A stretch of DNA of 64,000 nucleotides from Diplocloster modestus (lineage in GTDB: Bacteria; Bacillota; Clostridia; Lachnospirales; Lachnospiraceae), in assembly GCF_019042245.1 (NCBI RefSeq), contig NZ_JAHQCX010000012.1, positions 105,064-169,063 of the forward strand, given 5' to 3'. Position 1 is the first letter of the stretch; every line of letters starts with the position of its first letter. The notes beneath the pieces were generated by a model. The model saw nothing but the letters and a program-made list of their open reading frames with translations. It was not told the DNA's origin and searched no databases. A program made the position numbers and the translations under genes. This document shows, piece by piece, positions 54,325 to 63,492 of this stretch.

Positions 54325-55098
54325 TTATTGATCAAAAGCTGCCCGGCAAGACTCAAAATAATTATGTAACCCAAGAACATCCCCACCGGTGCTGATAAAT
54401 TGATACCCCATATCGCGGATGCGTGGGACTTCCTGAGGGCTGCAGGTCGTTCCGGCGAATTTTCCGTGTTTTCTGCAGGCCAGCGCCACGTTCCGGCGCA
54501 TTTCCTCTACCATAGGATGGTTGATCTCCCCGGGTATTCCCAGGCTGTGACTATAATCGCCGGGGCCGAAAAATACCACATCGATGCCTTCCAGCGCGCA
54601 GATCTCCTCGACATAGGGGGCGGCCTCTTTGTCCTCGATCTGCACGATCAGCATCTTCCGTTCGTTTGACTGCCGCAGATAATCCGCGACAGGAATGTTG
54701 CAAAATCTGCCATCCGCATTGCCACCGTCAATAGGCCGGCGGCCGATGGGATGAAAACGCGTATAGTAGACGATTTGCCTGGCGTCTTCCGTGTTCAAAA
54801 CATGCGGGACCATGATACCGGAAGCGTCTAATTCCAGTGGTTTGATCAAATCGCTGTAACTGCCTCTGGCAACGCGGACCAAAAGATCTTTATCGTATGC
54901 TTTCGCCGCCAGAACCTGCTTTTCGACCACAGCCCAATCATTTGGCACGTGCTCTGTACATACCCACAGACAGTCGAAATCCGAAAGTCCGGCGATCTCA
55001 ATTGCCCGAGAATCACCCAGACTCAGTTTTGTGCATTTCGCAACACCTCCCTGCCGCATTACATCAAGTGACCTGCTTTTTGCGACTTCCATAGACAA
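54325..55098 (-). CDS. HpcH/HpaI-family aldolase (second copy)
   Basis: A 257-residue relative of the preceding aldolase but clearly diverged. Motifs are FDCLWVCTEHVPNDW, ASGIMVPHV, GRRPIDGGNADGR and FFGPGDYSHSLG. The TTG start at 55098 is favoured by GGAGG seven bases upstream; an ATG at 55092 is less well spaced. It is the first gene of the minus-strand cluster, 95 bases after a good promoter. Possibly it acts on a different keto acid or works with its neighbour. Confidence 0.85.
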   Translation of the reverse strand: MSMEVAKSRSLDVMRQGGVAKCTKLSLGDSRAIEIAGLSDFDCLWVCTEHVPNDWAVVEKQVLAAKAYDKDLLVRVARGSYSDLIKPLELDASGIMVPHVLNTEDARQIVYYTRFHPIGRRPIDGGNADGRFCNIPVADYLRQSNERKMLIVQIEDKEAAPYVEEICALEGIDVVFFGPGDYSHSLGIPGEINHPMVEEMRRNVALACRKHGKFAGTTCSPQEVPRIRDMGYQFISTGGDVLGLHNYFESCRAAFDQ

Positions 55099-55173
55099 GT
55101 AACTACCTCCAATCCTTGTTTACAATGCATTTCTGTTGACTGATTACAAAAACTTTACTCCCGGGAATAACAA

Positions 55174-55248
55174 TTGCCTGTTTATTATATGAAAATCATA
55201 GCTTATTCGACAAAATCCGTCAATAAAAAAGGTAAGTTTTACAGGCAA
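55174..55248 (-). promoter_or_regulatory. Aldolase-transporter operon promoter flanked by an inverted repeat
   Basis: On the minus strand, TTGACG (55223-55218), 17-base spacer, TATGAT (55200-55195). TTGCCTGT (55174-55181) and ACAGGCAA (55241-55248) form a perfect 8-bp inverted repeat on either side, spaced like paired operators for looping or for a large dimer. Confidence 0.6.
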
Positions 55249-55308
55249 CTTTTTTATTTGGAATAATTAGATGTAAGTTGATAGGGAAAATGAGAAAAAA
55301 TATGTAAT

Positions 55309-55344
55309 TTGGTATTGATCTTCATTTACCAACCATAGTATACT
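55309..55344 (+). promoter_or_regulatory. Promoter and operator-like repeat of the regulator gene
   Basis: TTGATC (55315-55320), 18-base spacer, TATACT (55339-55344). TTGGTA (55309-55314) and TACCAA (55327-55332) form a 6-bp inverted repeat across the -35 element, which may be an autoregulatory site. Confidence 0.5.
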
Positions 55345-55383
55345 AAGGATATTGCAAACCGCAAAAGATAAAAGGGGTAAAAA

Positions 55384-56469
55384 ATGTACAAATATGAACG
55401 TATTATACAGCAACTGATAGCCAATTTTTCCACTATGCCGCCGAATACGCCAGTACCTTCCCGGGCGATGCTTTGCGCAAAATACGGAATATCCCGTGCG
55501 ACAGCCGATCGTATCATGACACGTTTGCGGACAGACGGAGTCATCTGCACGAAGGTGGGAAGCGGCAGTTTTATATCACCGGAATTTTATTCCAAGTGCC
55601 AAAAAGATGGCAGATCCATCTACAACTGGGGTGTGATACTGCCAAATATCATGACAAACTCCTTTCCGGGAATACTCAAGGGAATAGAGGATTATGCCCA
55701 ACAAAAAGGGATCAATACTATAATCTGTAATACGGACTACGATGCAGAGCGGGAAATGCAGTATATTGACCGTTTAATCGCATCCAAGGTTAACGGTCTC
55801 ATCATAGTGCCTTCCATTCACACAAGGGTAAACATGAAAGGGTACATGCAGCTTTTTAAGCATAAGATCCCCTATGTATTCTGCAACCGTGGAATCAATG
55901 AGTTACCGACCGTTCCATTAGTCAGCTGCAATAATTTTTATGGAAGCTATATCGGAACCAAACACCTGATACAACAGGGTTATAAACACATTGGTTTCTT
56001 ATCTGCGATCCGATTTGAAACAAGCATGGAACGGCTCAATGGATTTTGCGCCGCTTTAATGGAAGCAAATATGGAAATCGACTATGGGATCGTAGTATCT
56101 CAGACTGAATCCGGAGATGAGGAAAATATAGAAGACACCATCCGCTCGATGATGGCAAGACCTTACCCGCCTGATGCATTATTCTGCCATAATGATGTAA
56201 TCGCGCGACAGGTCTATACGGTGGCAGAGGAAATGGACTTGCGGATTTCAGTGGATATCGGAGTAATTGGATTTGATAACAATCTGCCGATCTGCCTTTC
56301 TCTGACACCGAAGCTGAGCAGTATATCCTTCCAGGGATATGAAATAGGCCATCAGGCGGCGGTGCTTTTGCACAGTATGGAATTTGAAAAAGAAGCGGAT
56401 TATCAAAATGTGTACTTACTTCAGCCCAGCTTGGTGCTGCGTGAAAGCTGTCAGGGGCCTGAGGGCTGA
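55384..56469 (+). CDS. GntR-type helix-turn-helix regulator with a LacI-like ligand domain
   Basis: A 361-residue regulator. Residues 1-70 are a GntR-type winged helix (PVPSRAMLCAKYGISRATADR) and residues 80-355 a periplasmic-binding-type ligand domain as in LacI or AraR, with FPGILKGIEDYAQQ and PPDALFCHNDVIARQ. AraR-like proteins of this layout are sugar-responsive repressors. It is divergent from the aldolase/LIV cluster and most likely controls it. AAAGGGG precedes the ATG. Confidence 0.88.
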   Translation: MYKYERIIQQLIANFSTMPPNTPVPSRAMLCAKYGISRATADRIMTRLRTDGVICTKVGSGSFISPEFYSKCQKDGRSIYNWGVILPNIMTNSFPGILKGIEDYAQQKGINTIICNTDYDAEREMQYIDRLIASKVNGLIIVPSIHTRVNMKGYMQLFKHKIPYVFCNRGINELPTVPLVSCNNFYGSYIGTKHLIQQGYKHIGFLSAIRFETSMERLNGFCAALMEANMEIDYGIVVSQTESGDEENIEDTIRSMMARPYPPDALFCHNDVIARQVYTVAEEMDLRISVDIGVIGFDNNLPICLSLTPKLSSISFQGYEIGHQAAVLLHSMEFEKEADYQNVYLLQPSLVLRESCQGPEG

Positions 56470-56532
56470 AAAGCGGGGAACATAGACGGAGAAGTGAGAA
56501 TGGCGGACCGTGGGCACCAGCGCTTATATAAG

Positions 56533-57744
56533 TCACATCTCCCGATCAGATTCCCGCTCCATCAAGCTGCCGCGGACGACAGCTTCGTTCCCGTATTTTT
56601 GGCGGATCTGATCCAGGGCGGCGTCCAGTTTTTTCTGCTTCTCGGAGACGGGCTTTTCCAGGTCGAAGAGGCTGATCTGAATCGGGGTGTCGACGGGCAC
56701 CAGCTTGGAAGTACGGATGCCGAGCAGGCGGATCGGCCCATGATTCCAGAGCTCCCGGAAGAGGCGGCCGGCGCATTCGTAGATGGAGGCGTTGGTATTT
56801 GACGGGACCGGGAGCTGGGCCTGATGGGAGAAGACCGTAAAGTCACTGTATTTGATTTCTACTGATACCATGCCGGCTAACTGACCGGCAGTTCTGAGAC
56901 GCTTGGATACGGATTCGGCCAGACCGCGAAGGATAATTTGGGCTTCCGGGAGGGTGGTTACATCCTGGGGAAGCGTGGTGGAATTACCGATGCCTTTGGC
57001 TTCCACAGGTGATCCGATCACGGGAGTGTCATCAATGCCGTTGGCGTATTCCCAGATCAGCTGCCCGTGGCTTTTTAAGTGGGCGGTCAGAAGGGCGGGG
57101 TCCGTGCGGGCCAGGTCACCGATCGTCAGAATTTCCAGTTTGTGAAGAAGCCGGGCGCTGGAACGTCCAACCATAAACAACTCGTCCACCGGGAGCGGCC
57201 ACATTTTTGTGGGGATTTCTTGAGGAAACAGGGTGTGAACCCGGTTGGGCTTTTCAAAATCGGAGGCCATTTTTGCCAGCAGCTTGTTGCAGGAGATTCC
57301 GATGTTGACAGTGAAACCAAAGTCTGAATGGATCCTGTCCTTGATATGGGCGGCAGCGGCAAGCGGCGACGCGTAGTGGTGCGTCATCCCGGAGAAATCC
57401 ATGTAGCACTCGTCCACACTGACCTGTTCCAGGTCCGGGCTGTATTCGGATAACAGTTCCATCAGCCGGCGGCTGTATTCGTGATAAAGATGATGATCCG
57501 GCGGTTCAATGACCAGGTTCGGGCATTTGCGCAGCGCGTCGACAATGGGTTCCCCGGTCCGGACCCGGAAAGCTTTGGCCGGACCAGATTTTGCCAATAC
57601 AACACCGTGACGGCTTTTTTGGTCGCCGCCGATGATAGTCGGGATGTTCCGCAGATCGATCCCATCCCCGTTTTTTAAATGTTCTACGGATGTCCAGCTT
57701 AGATAAGCGGAATTTACATCAATGTGAAAAATTATTCTGTCCAT
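56533..57744 (-). CDS. dinB: DNA polymerase IV (Y family)
   Basis: A 403-residue translesion DNA polymerase. Metal-binding residues are in HIDVNSAYLSW near the start and SVDECYMDF near residue 110. The little-finger domain follows (about 235-350). Length matches the family. The C-terminus ends in KYGNEAVVRGSLME with no clear extra domain. It converges with the regulator gene. No SOS box was recognised in the region upstream of its start. Confidence 0.95.
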   Translation of the reverse strand: MDRIIFHIDVNSAYLSWTSVEHLKNGDGIDLRNIPTIIGGDQKSRHGVVLAKSGPAKAFRVRTGEPIVDALRKCPNLVIEPPDHHLYHEYSRRLMELLSEYSPDLEQVSVDECYMDFSGMTHHYASPLAAAAHIKDRIHSDFGFTVNIGISCNKLLAKMASDFEKPNRVHTLFPQEIPTKMWPLPVDELFMVGRSSARLLHKLEILTIGDLARTDPALLTAHLKSHGQLIWEYANGIDDTPVIGSPVEAKGIGNSTTLPQDVTTLPEAQIILRGLAESVSKRLRTAGQLAGMVSVEIKYSDFTVFSHQAQLPVPSNTNASIYECAGRLFRELWNHGPIRLLGIRTSKLVPVDTPIQISLFDLEKPVSEKQKKLDAALDQIRQKYGNEAVVRGSLMERESDREM

Positions 57745-58103
57745 AGCTACATTATATAGGTTCAGGGAAGAAATGACAATTGCCTTCCGGATACAGTTTG
57801 TGTTACAATTTCGTTACTATACACGGAAGCTGGTAGGGGACTGGCATCTTTCGACAGTAGAGTCAAATATTCCGGTAACTGCGTGGAGAAAGGGGCCTGT
57901 CCCCGGATGCTGGTCTATTCGATGAAAAAAGCCTGCTTCTCCATACGCCGGACTATTCTAGGCAACCTTCGGGGACAGGCCCCTTTCTCCACGCAGTTAC
58001 CGGAATATTTGACTCTACTGCCGAAAGGTGCCAGTCCCCTCTCCATCAGCCGCGAATAGTTACACAATTTCCACTGACAAAAAGAAGGAGAGGTTAGACA
58101 TAA
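57745..58103. other. Intergenic region dominated by a large palindrome
   Basis: Between dinB and the shikimate kinase gene lies one large inverted repeat (57835-58040) and little else. The last 60 bases hold AAGAAGGAGAGG, the ribosome site of the kinase gene. No other coding sequence seen. Confidence 0.7.
57835..58040. repeat. 206-bp palindromic element with 71-base arms
   Basis: The arms 57835-57905 and 57970-58040 are complementary with two differences, one of which would be a G-U pair in RNA. The 64-base middle is not paired. The element reads AGGGGACTGG... inward from both ends and has GGGGCCTGTCCCC-like ends to the inner arms. Size and form fit a miniature inverted-repeat element or a very stable RNA hairpin. 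No flanking target-site duplication could be confirmed. Confidence 0.88.
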
Positions 58104-58613
58104 ATGGACAATGTGATACTAATCGGAATGCCTGGAGTAGGGAAAAGCACTGCCGGGGTTGTGCTGGCGAAGATACTGGGATATGAGTTTATAGATTCCG
58201 ATCTGCTGATACAGAAGGAGGAAAAGCGCCTGCTGGCGGAGATTATCGAGCAGGACGGCATAGACGGCTTTATTGCTGTGGAGAACCGGGTAAACGCCTC
58301 GATTGAGGCAGAGAGATCCGTGATCGCCACAGGGGGGAGCGTTGTGTACGGTGAGGAAGCCATGGAGCATTTAAGAAAGATCGGAACGGTTGTGTATCTG
58401 CGACTCTCTTACCGGACTTTAGACCGCAGACTTCATAATATAAAGGGACGCGGCGTGGTACTTAGGGAGGGGCAGAACCTGGCGGACCTGTATGAGGAAC
58501 GGACACCTCTTTATGAGAAGTACGCGGATATTGTGATTGATGAGGAGGAGCTGAGTATCGAGGAAACCATTGAAAATATACAAAAAGCCCTTTACAAGGC
58601 TGATAATTGTTGA
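58104..58613 (+). CDS. aroK: Shikimate kinase
   Basis: A 169-residue P-loop kinase that phosphorylates shikimate in aromatic amino-acid synthesis. The P-loop is GMPGVGKST; the Asp pair DSD lies near residue 33; Arg in ENRVN near residue 58 and the GG in ATGGSVV near 79 fit shikimate binding; the lid Arg is in GRGVVLREG. Length is standard. It lies alone among cell-wall genes, not in an aro cluster. Confidence 0.92.
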   Translation: MDNVILIGMPGVGKSTAGVVLAKILGYEFIDSDLLIQKEEKRLLAEIIEQDGIDGFIAVENRVNASIEAERSVIATGGSVVYGEEAMEHLRKIGTVVYLRLSYRTLDRRLHNIKGRGVVLREGQNLADLYEERTPLYEKYADIVIDEEELSIEETIENIQKALYKADNC

Positions 58614-58678
58614 TAGAATGAATCTGTTACAAATATATTACGAAATGATTACGGCGTGGAAAGTTATATGGAGGCGTT

Positions 58679-60211
58679 ATGAGGAAATATAAGAATTATC
58701 GCCATGTGATGAAGTATACGTATGTCAAAGCGGTTGCCGTTACGTCGGGAATCATGTTGTTGACGATGCCCCTGGTGGGCAGCAGATTCGGTTCTGGGGA
58801 TTATTATGAGGTTTCCGTGGATGGACAGGTTGTAGCCGCCGTCTGTGATCCGGAGGAGGCAAAGCAGGCGATGCTGGAGGCCAGAAAGAGGCTGTCCCGT
58901 GAGTCTGAGGACATGATTTTCATGGATGTGGATATGGAGGCCAACGCCAAGGAGACATTGGTGGGGTCTACCATGAGCGGAGAACCCCTGGTGAATGCGA
59001 TCTATGATAAGCTTAAGACCGCAGAACAGGAAACCAAGGGAAAAGCCTACACGGTTAAGATCAATGAGTATACTGTCACAGTGGCCAGCATGGACGAAGT
59101 TGTCCAGCTGCTGGATGCTGCGAAAAATAAATACGATGTAAATAACGAGTTTACGGTGGAACTGGTGGCGGACCAGGGCAGAGAACTGAATGTATTTACC
59201 ACCAGCCTGAACAAAGTGGACAAGTCTGAAAATGAGGTGGACACGGTAACCTCTGCGATCGAAGGCGCCGCGGGTATCGAGGCGGAGGCGCCGATTCCGC
59301 AGGTGTCCGGTTCGAACGACGGTATGGTGGACATCGACTTTGATGAAAATGTGGAAGTGGTGGAGGCTTATGTGGAGCCGGAAGAAATCACTCCCGTACA
59401 GGAAGCCATCGATCAGGTCACGAAGGATAAAGAAAAGAATACAGTCTACGAGGTAAAGTCGGGAGATACCATTTCTACCATTGCCAATGGAAATGATATG
59501 AGAGTAGCCGAGCTGCTGGATGTCAACGAAGGTCTGGCGGAAGACACGGTAATCCAGCCCGGGGATGAACTTATCCTGACGGTTCCGGAGCCGGAGCTGT
59601 CCGTGGTGACAAAAGAAGAAACTACTTACGATGAGGACTATGAAGCTCCGGTTCAGTATATCGATAATGACTCCTGGTATACAACGAAAGAAGAGGTTAT
59701 CCAGGAGGGGAGTACCGGACACCGGCAGGTGACGGCATTGGTGACTTCCAGGAACGGGAAGGAGATCAGCCGGGATATCATAGCGGAAACGGTTATGGAA
59801 GAGCCTGTGGCAAAGATCGTGGAGAGAGGAACTCTCGTTCCGCCCACTTATATCAAACCATTGTCCGGAGGAAGGCTGTCATCCCAGTATGGAAGACGCT
59901 GGGGCCGGATGCATGAAGGCGTGGACTGGGCGTGCCCGGTCGGAACTGCAGTCAGAGCGTCCTGCGGCGGTACCGTTCTAAGAGCCGGATGGATGGGAGG
60001 ATATGGAAACTGTATCCTGATTCAGCATCCCGACGGCAGAGTTACCAGATATGCCCATTTGAGTAAGATACTGGTGAGCCCGGGGCAGTCTGTAAAACAG
60101 AATGATAAGATCGCACTGAGTGGAAATACCGGTAACAGCACCGGGCCGCATGTGCATTTTGAAATACTGATCGGCGGTTCACCGCAGAACCCGCTCAAAT
60201 ACTTGAATTAG
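58679..60211 (+). CDS. LysM/G5/M23 peptidoglycan endopeptidase
   Basis: A 510-residue exported protein. An N-terminal membrane segment (about residues 14-32) anchors or secretes it. Residues 257-301 are a LysM domain (YEVKSGDTISTIAN), about 305-384 a G5 domain, and 395-510 an M23 metallopeptidase with zinc ligands His412 and Asp416 in HEGVDW and His491/His493 in GPHVHFE. It probably cuts peptide crosslinks in the cell wall during growth or sporulation. A terminator follows directly. Confidence 0.92.
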   Translation: MRKYKNYRHVMKYTYVKAVAVTSGIMLLTMPLVGSRFGSGDYYEVSVDGQVVAAVCDPEEAKQAMLEARKRLSRESEDMIFMDVDMEANAKETLVGSTMSGEPLVNAIYDKLKTAEQETKGKAYTVKINEYTVTVASMDEVVQLLDAAKNKYDVNNEFTVELVADQGRELNVFTTSLNKVDKSENEVDTVTSAIEGAAGIEAEAPIPQVSGSNDGMVDIDFDENVEVVEAYVEPEEITPVQEAIDQVTKDKEKNTVYEVKSGDTISTIANGNDMRVAELLDVNEGLAEDTVIQPGDELILTVPEPELSVVTKEETTYDEDYEAPVQYIDNDSWYTTKEEVIQEGSTGHRQVTALVTSRNGKEISRDIIAETVMEEPVAKIVERGTLVPPTYIKPLSGGRLSSQYGRRWGRMHEGVDWACPVGTAVRASCGGTVLRAGWMGGYGNCILIQHPDGRVTRYAHLSKILVSPGQSVKQNDKIALSGNTGNSTGPHVHFEILIGGSPQNPLKYLN

Positions 60212-60218
60212 TAACGAA

Positions 60219-60245
60219 GGAACGCCTGATGGGCGTTCCTTTTTT
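60219..60245 (+). terminator. Terminator after the M23 peptidase gene
   Basis: GGAACGCC (60219-60226) pairs with GGCGTTCC (60232-60239) and is followed by six T. Confidence 0.9.
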
Positions 60246-60274
60246 GGCCAATATCTGGAATCCGAAACTTTCGA

Positions 60275-60302
60275 TTTACAAATGAGGAGTTTGTGCTATA
60301 AT
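60275..60302 (+). promoter_or_regulatory. Sigma-A promoter of murA
   Basis: TTTACA at 60275-60280, 16-base spacer, TATAAT at 60297-60302. A leader of about 130 bases follows before the ATG. Confidence 0.7.
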
Positions 60303-60441
60303 AGTTTTAATGAAAAAATCCAGGTTTGTTGGGAGGCAGCCCGGGTTTTGGTCTCTTTATTTAAACAGAAGGATTTCACAGTGAGATTCCGGCTTATTAG
60401 CATATTATGAAAAAGTTGATGAAATAGTATAGAGGTGCGTC

Positions 60442-61734
60442 ATGGAACAATATATCATCAAGGGCGGAAACCCTTTGGTAGGCGAAGTGGAAATTGGCGG
60501 GGCAAAAAATGCCGCTTTGGCTATAATAGCTGCGGCTATTATGACCGATGAGACAGTAGAGATAGATAATTTACCGGATGTAAAAGATGTAAACGTATTA
60601 TTAAAGGCAATTCAGGAGATCGGCGGGAAAGTGGAACGTCTGAACCGGCATTCCGTAAGGCTCAATGGTTCCATGATTGGCAGTGTGGTTGTGGAAAATG
60701 ATTATATAAAAAAAATAAGGGCTTCTTATTATTTGCTGGGCGCGCTGCTGGGTAAGTATAAGAGAGCAGAGGTAGCTCTTCCTGGTGGATGTAATATCGG
60801 CAGCAGGCCGGTGGACCAGCACCTGAAGGGCTTTCGTGCGTTAGGCGCGAGAATCGATATCAAGCATGGAATGATTATCGCGGAAGCGGGCAGCCTGACC
60901 GGGAATCACATCTATCTGGATGTGGTAACTGTGGGGGCCACCATCAATATCATGATGGCAGCGGTGATGGCATCCGGCAACACCGTGATCGAGAATGCGG
61001 CAAAAGAACCCCACGTGGTGGATGTGGCCAACTTCCTGAACAGCATGGGAGCCAATATCAAAGGCGCCGGAACGGATGTGATCCGGATCAAAGGCGTGGA
61101 GAAACTGCACAAGACCAGCTATGCGATTATTCCCGACCAGATTGAGGCCGGTACCTTTATGTTCGCTGCCGCCGCAACCAAAGGCGATGTTATGGTTAAG
61201 AACGTGATACCGAAGCATCTGGAGGCGATTACCGCCAAATTAATGGAGATCGGCTGTGAAGTCGAAGAGTTCGATGACGCGGTTCGTGTGGTATCGTCCA
61301 AAGGATTAAAGCATACCCATGTGAAAACCCTGCCGTACCCCGGTTTTCCCACCGATATGCAGCCTCAGATCACCGTAACCCTGGCTCTCTCCGAGGGAAC
61401 CAGCATAGTCACCGAGAGTATATTTGAGAACCGGTTTAAATACGTGGATGAACTTTCACGCATGGGAGCAAATATTAAAGTAGAAGGGAATACGGCCATC
61501 ATTGATGGGACCGAACGATATACAGGGGCTGGAGTGACAGCGCCTGACTTGAGAGCCGGAGCGGCATTGGTCATTGCAGGGCTGGCGGCTGAAGGAATCA
61601 CGACAGTAGACGATATCTTCTATATTGAAAGAGGATATGAGGCATTCGAAGATAAACTTCAGAACCTGGGAGCTATGATTGAGAAGGTATCCACCGAAAA
61701 AGATATCCAGAAATTCAAATTAAAAGTAGGCTGA
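60442..61734 (+). CDS. murA: UDP-N-acetylglucosamine 1-carboxyvinyltransferase
   Basis: A 430-residue enzyme for the first committed step of peptidoglycan synthesis, joining PEP to UDP-GlcNAc. Lys22 and Asn23 lie in GGAKNAAL, and the catalytic, fosfomycin-sensitive Cys117 is in LPGGCNIGSRPVD. The two-fold inside-out barrel pattern runs the full length. GAGGTG precedes the ATG. It is transcribed from its own promoter and ends at a terminator shared with the convergent pyrG. Confidence 0.97.
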   Translation: MEQYIIKGGNPLVGEVEIGGAKNAALAIIAAAIMTDETVEIDNLPDVKDVNVLLKAIQEIGGKVERLNRHSVRLNGSMIGSVVVENDYIKKIRASYYLLGALLGKYKRAEVALPGGCNIGSRPVDQHLKGFRALGARIDIKHGMIIAEAGSLTGNHIYLDVVTVGATINIMMAAVMASGNTVIENAAKEPHVVDVANFLNSMGANIKGAGTDVIRIKGVEKLHKTSYAIIPDQIEAGTFMFAAAATKGDVMVKNVIPKHLEAITAKLMEIGCEVEEFDDAVRVVSSKGLKHTHVKTLPYPGFPTDMQPQITVTLALSEGTSIVTESIFENRFKYVDELSRMGANIKVEGNTAIIDGTERYTGAGVTAPDLRAGAALVIAGLAAEGITTVDDIFYIERGYEAFEDKLQNLGAMIEKVSTEKDIQKFKLKVG

Positions 61735-61742
61735 TGATACAG

Positions 61743-61775
61743 GCAGGTGTGGTGAGATCCGTACCTGCTTTTTTT
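61743..61775 (+). terminator. Terminator after murA
   Basis: GCAGGT (61743-61748) pairs with ACCTGC (61763-61768), followed by seven T. A second inverted repeat, TTATTTCATA/TATGAAATAA (61774-61805), follows on the pyrG side. Confidence 0.75.
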
Positions 61776-61845
61776 ATTTCATAAGAAATTGCTCCTATGA
61801 AATAAAAAAAGCTCCGAGGGATCGCACAGCGGCGGTTTGTTTTTG

Positions 61846-63492
61846 TTATTCCTGTCTATGCAGGCAGTCCGTGGAATGAGTAATGCCGTTATGAGTGTTT
61901 TTAACAGCGGCCTGAATGAATCCGCGGAACAGGGGATGAGGCCGGTTGGGCCTGGATTTCAATTCAGGGTGGGCTTGTGTGGCTACGAACCAGGGATGGC
62001 CGGGAAGTTCGATCATCTCCACGATACGGCCGTCAGGAGAAAGACCGGAGAGCTTCAATCCGTTTTGCTGCAGCACACCGCGATAGTCATTGTTTACTTC
62101 ATAGCGATGTCTGTGACGCTCATAGATCGTCTTTGTGTTATAGAGCTCATAAGCGGTAGAATTTTCATCCAGGACACAGGGATATGATCCAAGGCGGAGT
62201 GTACCGCCGATATCCGTTACCCCGTTCTGATCCGGCATCAGTGCGATAATCGGATGGCCTGTCTCAGGATTCAGTTCGATACTGTGGGCATCGGGATAAC
62301 CGACCACGTTTCGTGCGAATTCCACGATAGCCAGCTGCATACCCAGGCACAGACCAAGGAACGGAATCCCTTTGGTGCGGGCGTAGCGGACAGCCAGAAT
62401 TTTTCCGTCAATTCCCCGATCCCCAAAGCCGCCGGGTACCAGGATTCCCTGCACATCCCCCAGCATTTCATCCAGGTTACTTTCGTTTAAAAGTTCCGAA
62501 TCAATCCACTTGATATTCACGGTTGCGGAGTTGGCAATGCCTCCATGCTTCAGGGCTTCCACGACGCTTATATAGGCGTCATGCAGCTGAATGTATTTTC
62601 CTACCAGAGCCACCGTAACGTTCTGGGTGGGATTGCGTAGTACTTGAACCATACTCCGCCAGTCTTCCAGATCTGGTTCCGGACACGGCAGCTGCAGGCT
62701 TTCACAGACAACCTGAGCTAAGTTTTCTTTTTCCATAGCCAGTGGAGCCTCATACAGATAATCCACATCCAGATTCTGAAGTACATGTGCGCTCGGAACA
62801 TTACAAAAAAGCGCTATCTTATTTTTAATATTCTGATCCAGGGAATACTCCGAGCGGCAGACGATAATATCCGGCCGGATTCCCATCCCCTGGAGCTCCT
62901 TCACGCTGGCCTGAGTAGGCTTCGTCTTCAACTCCCCGGACGCCTTTAGATAAGGAATCAAAGTTACATGAATTAAAATCGCATTTTCCCGGCCCACATC
63001 GTGCTGAAACTGACGGATCGCCTCCAGAAACGGCTGTCCTTCAATATCGCCTACCGTCCCGCCGACTTCTATGATCGCAATCCTCATCTCCGAATCTGAG
63101 TCATTCCGGTAAAAGCGGCTCTTAATTTCATTCGTAATATGAGGAATCACCTGTACGGTACCTCCGCCAAAATCCCCACGCCTTTCCTTATGAAGAACCG
63201 TCCAATAAATTTTCCCTGTAGTCACATTTGAATTCTTATCCAGACTCTCATCAATAAATCGTTCATAATGCCCCAGATCCAGGTCTGTCTCCGCCCCGTC
63301 ATCCGTCACGAAAACCTCCCCATGCTGAATCGGGTTCATAGTTCCAGGATCAATATTAATATAAGGATCGAATTTCTGCATCGTCACCTTATACCCCCGG
63401 GCCTTCAGCAGCCGGCCCAGAGAGGCCGCAGTAATCCCCTTCCCCAATCCAGAAACCACTCCTCCAGTTACAAATACATATTTTACCGGCAT
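61846..63492 (-). CDS. pyrG: CTP synthase
   Basis: A 548-residue enzyme making CTP from UTP, ATP and glutamine. The N-terminal synthetase begins [23 protein letters not shown], with ATP and UTP contacts in [13 protein letters not shown]. The C-terminal glutaminase has the nucleophile Cys in GLCLGMQLA and a late His-Glu pair in [10 protein letters not shown]. The start at 63492 has GGAGGAAG upstream; the longer in-frame start at 63597 would read through a hairpin. It converges with murA. Confidence 0.97.
   Translation of the reverse strand: MPVKYVFVTGGVVSGLGKGITAASLGRLLKARGYKVTMQKFDPYINIDPGTMNPIQHGEVFVTDDGAETDLDLGHYERFIDESLDKNSNVTTGKIYWTVLHKERRGDFGGGTVQVIPHITNEIKSRFYRNDSDSEMRIAIIEVGGTVGDIEGQPFLEAIRQFQHDVGRENAILIHVTLIPYLKASGELKTKPTQASVKELQGMGIRPDIIVCRSEYSLDQNIKNKIALFCNVPSAHVLQNLDVDYLYEAPLAMEKENLAQVVCESLQLPCPEPDLEDWRSMVQVLRNPTQNVTVALVGKYIQLHDAYISVVEALKHGGIANSATVNIKWIDSELLNESNLDEMLGDVQGILVPGGFGDRGIDGKILAVRYARTKGIPFLGLCLGMQLAIVEFARNVVGYPDAHSIELNPETGHPIIALMPDQNGVTDIGGTLRLGSYPCVLDENSTAYELYNTKTIYERHRHRYEVNNDYRGVLQQNGLKLSGLSPDGRIVEMIELPGHPWFVATQAHPELKSRPNRPHPLFRGFIQAAVKNTHNGITHSTDCLHRQE

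Noticed and set aside
61774..61805. Second terminator for pyrG
   Set aside because: The stem is perfect but has no T run after it on the minus strand, so it was mentioned only as an inverted repeat.
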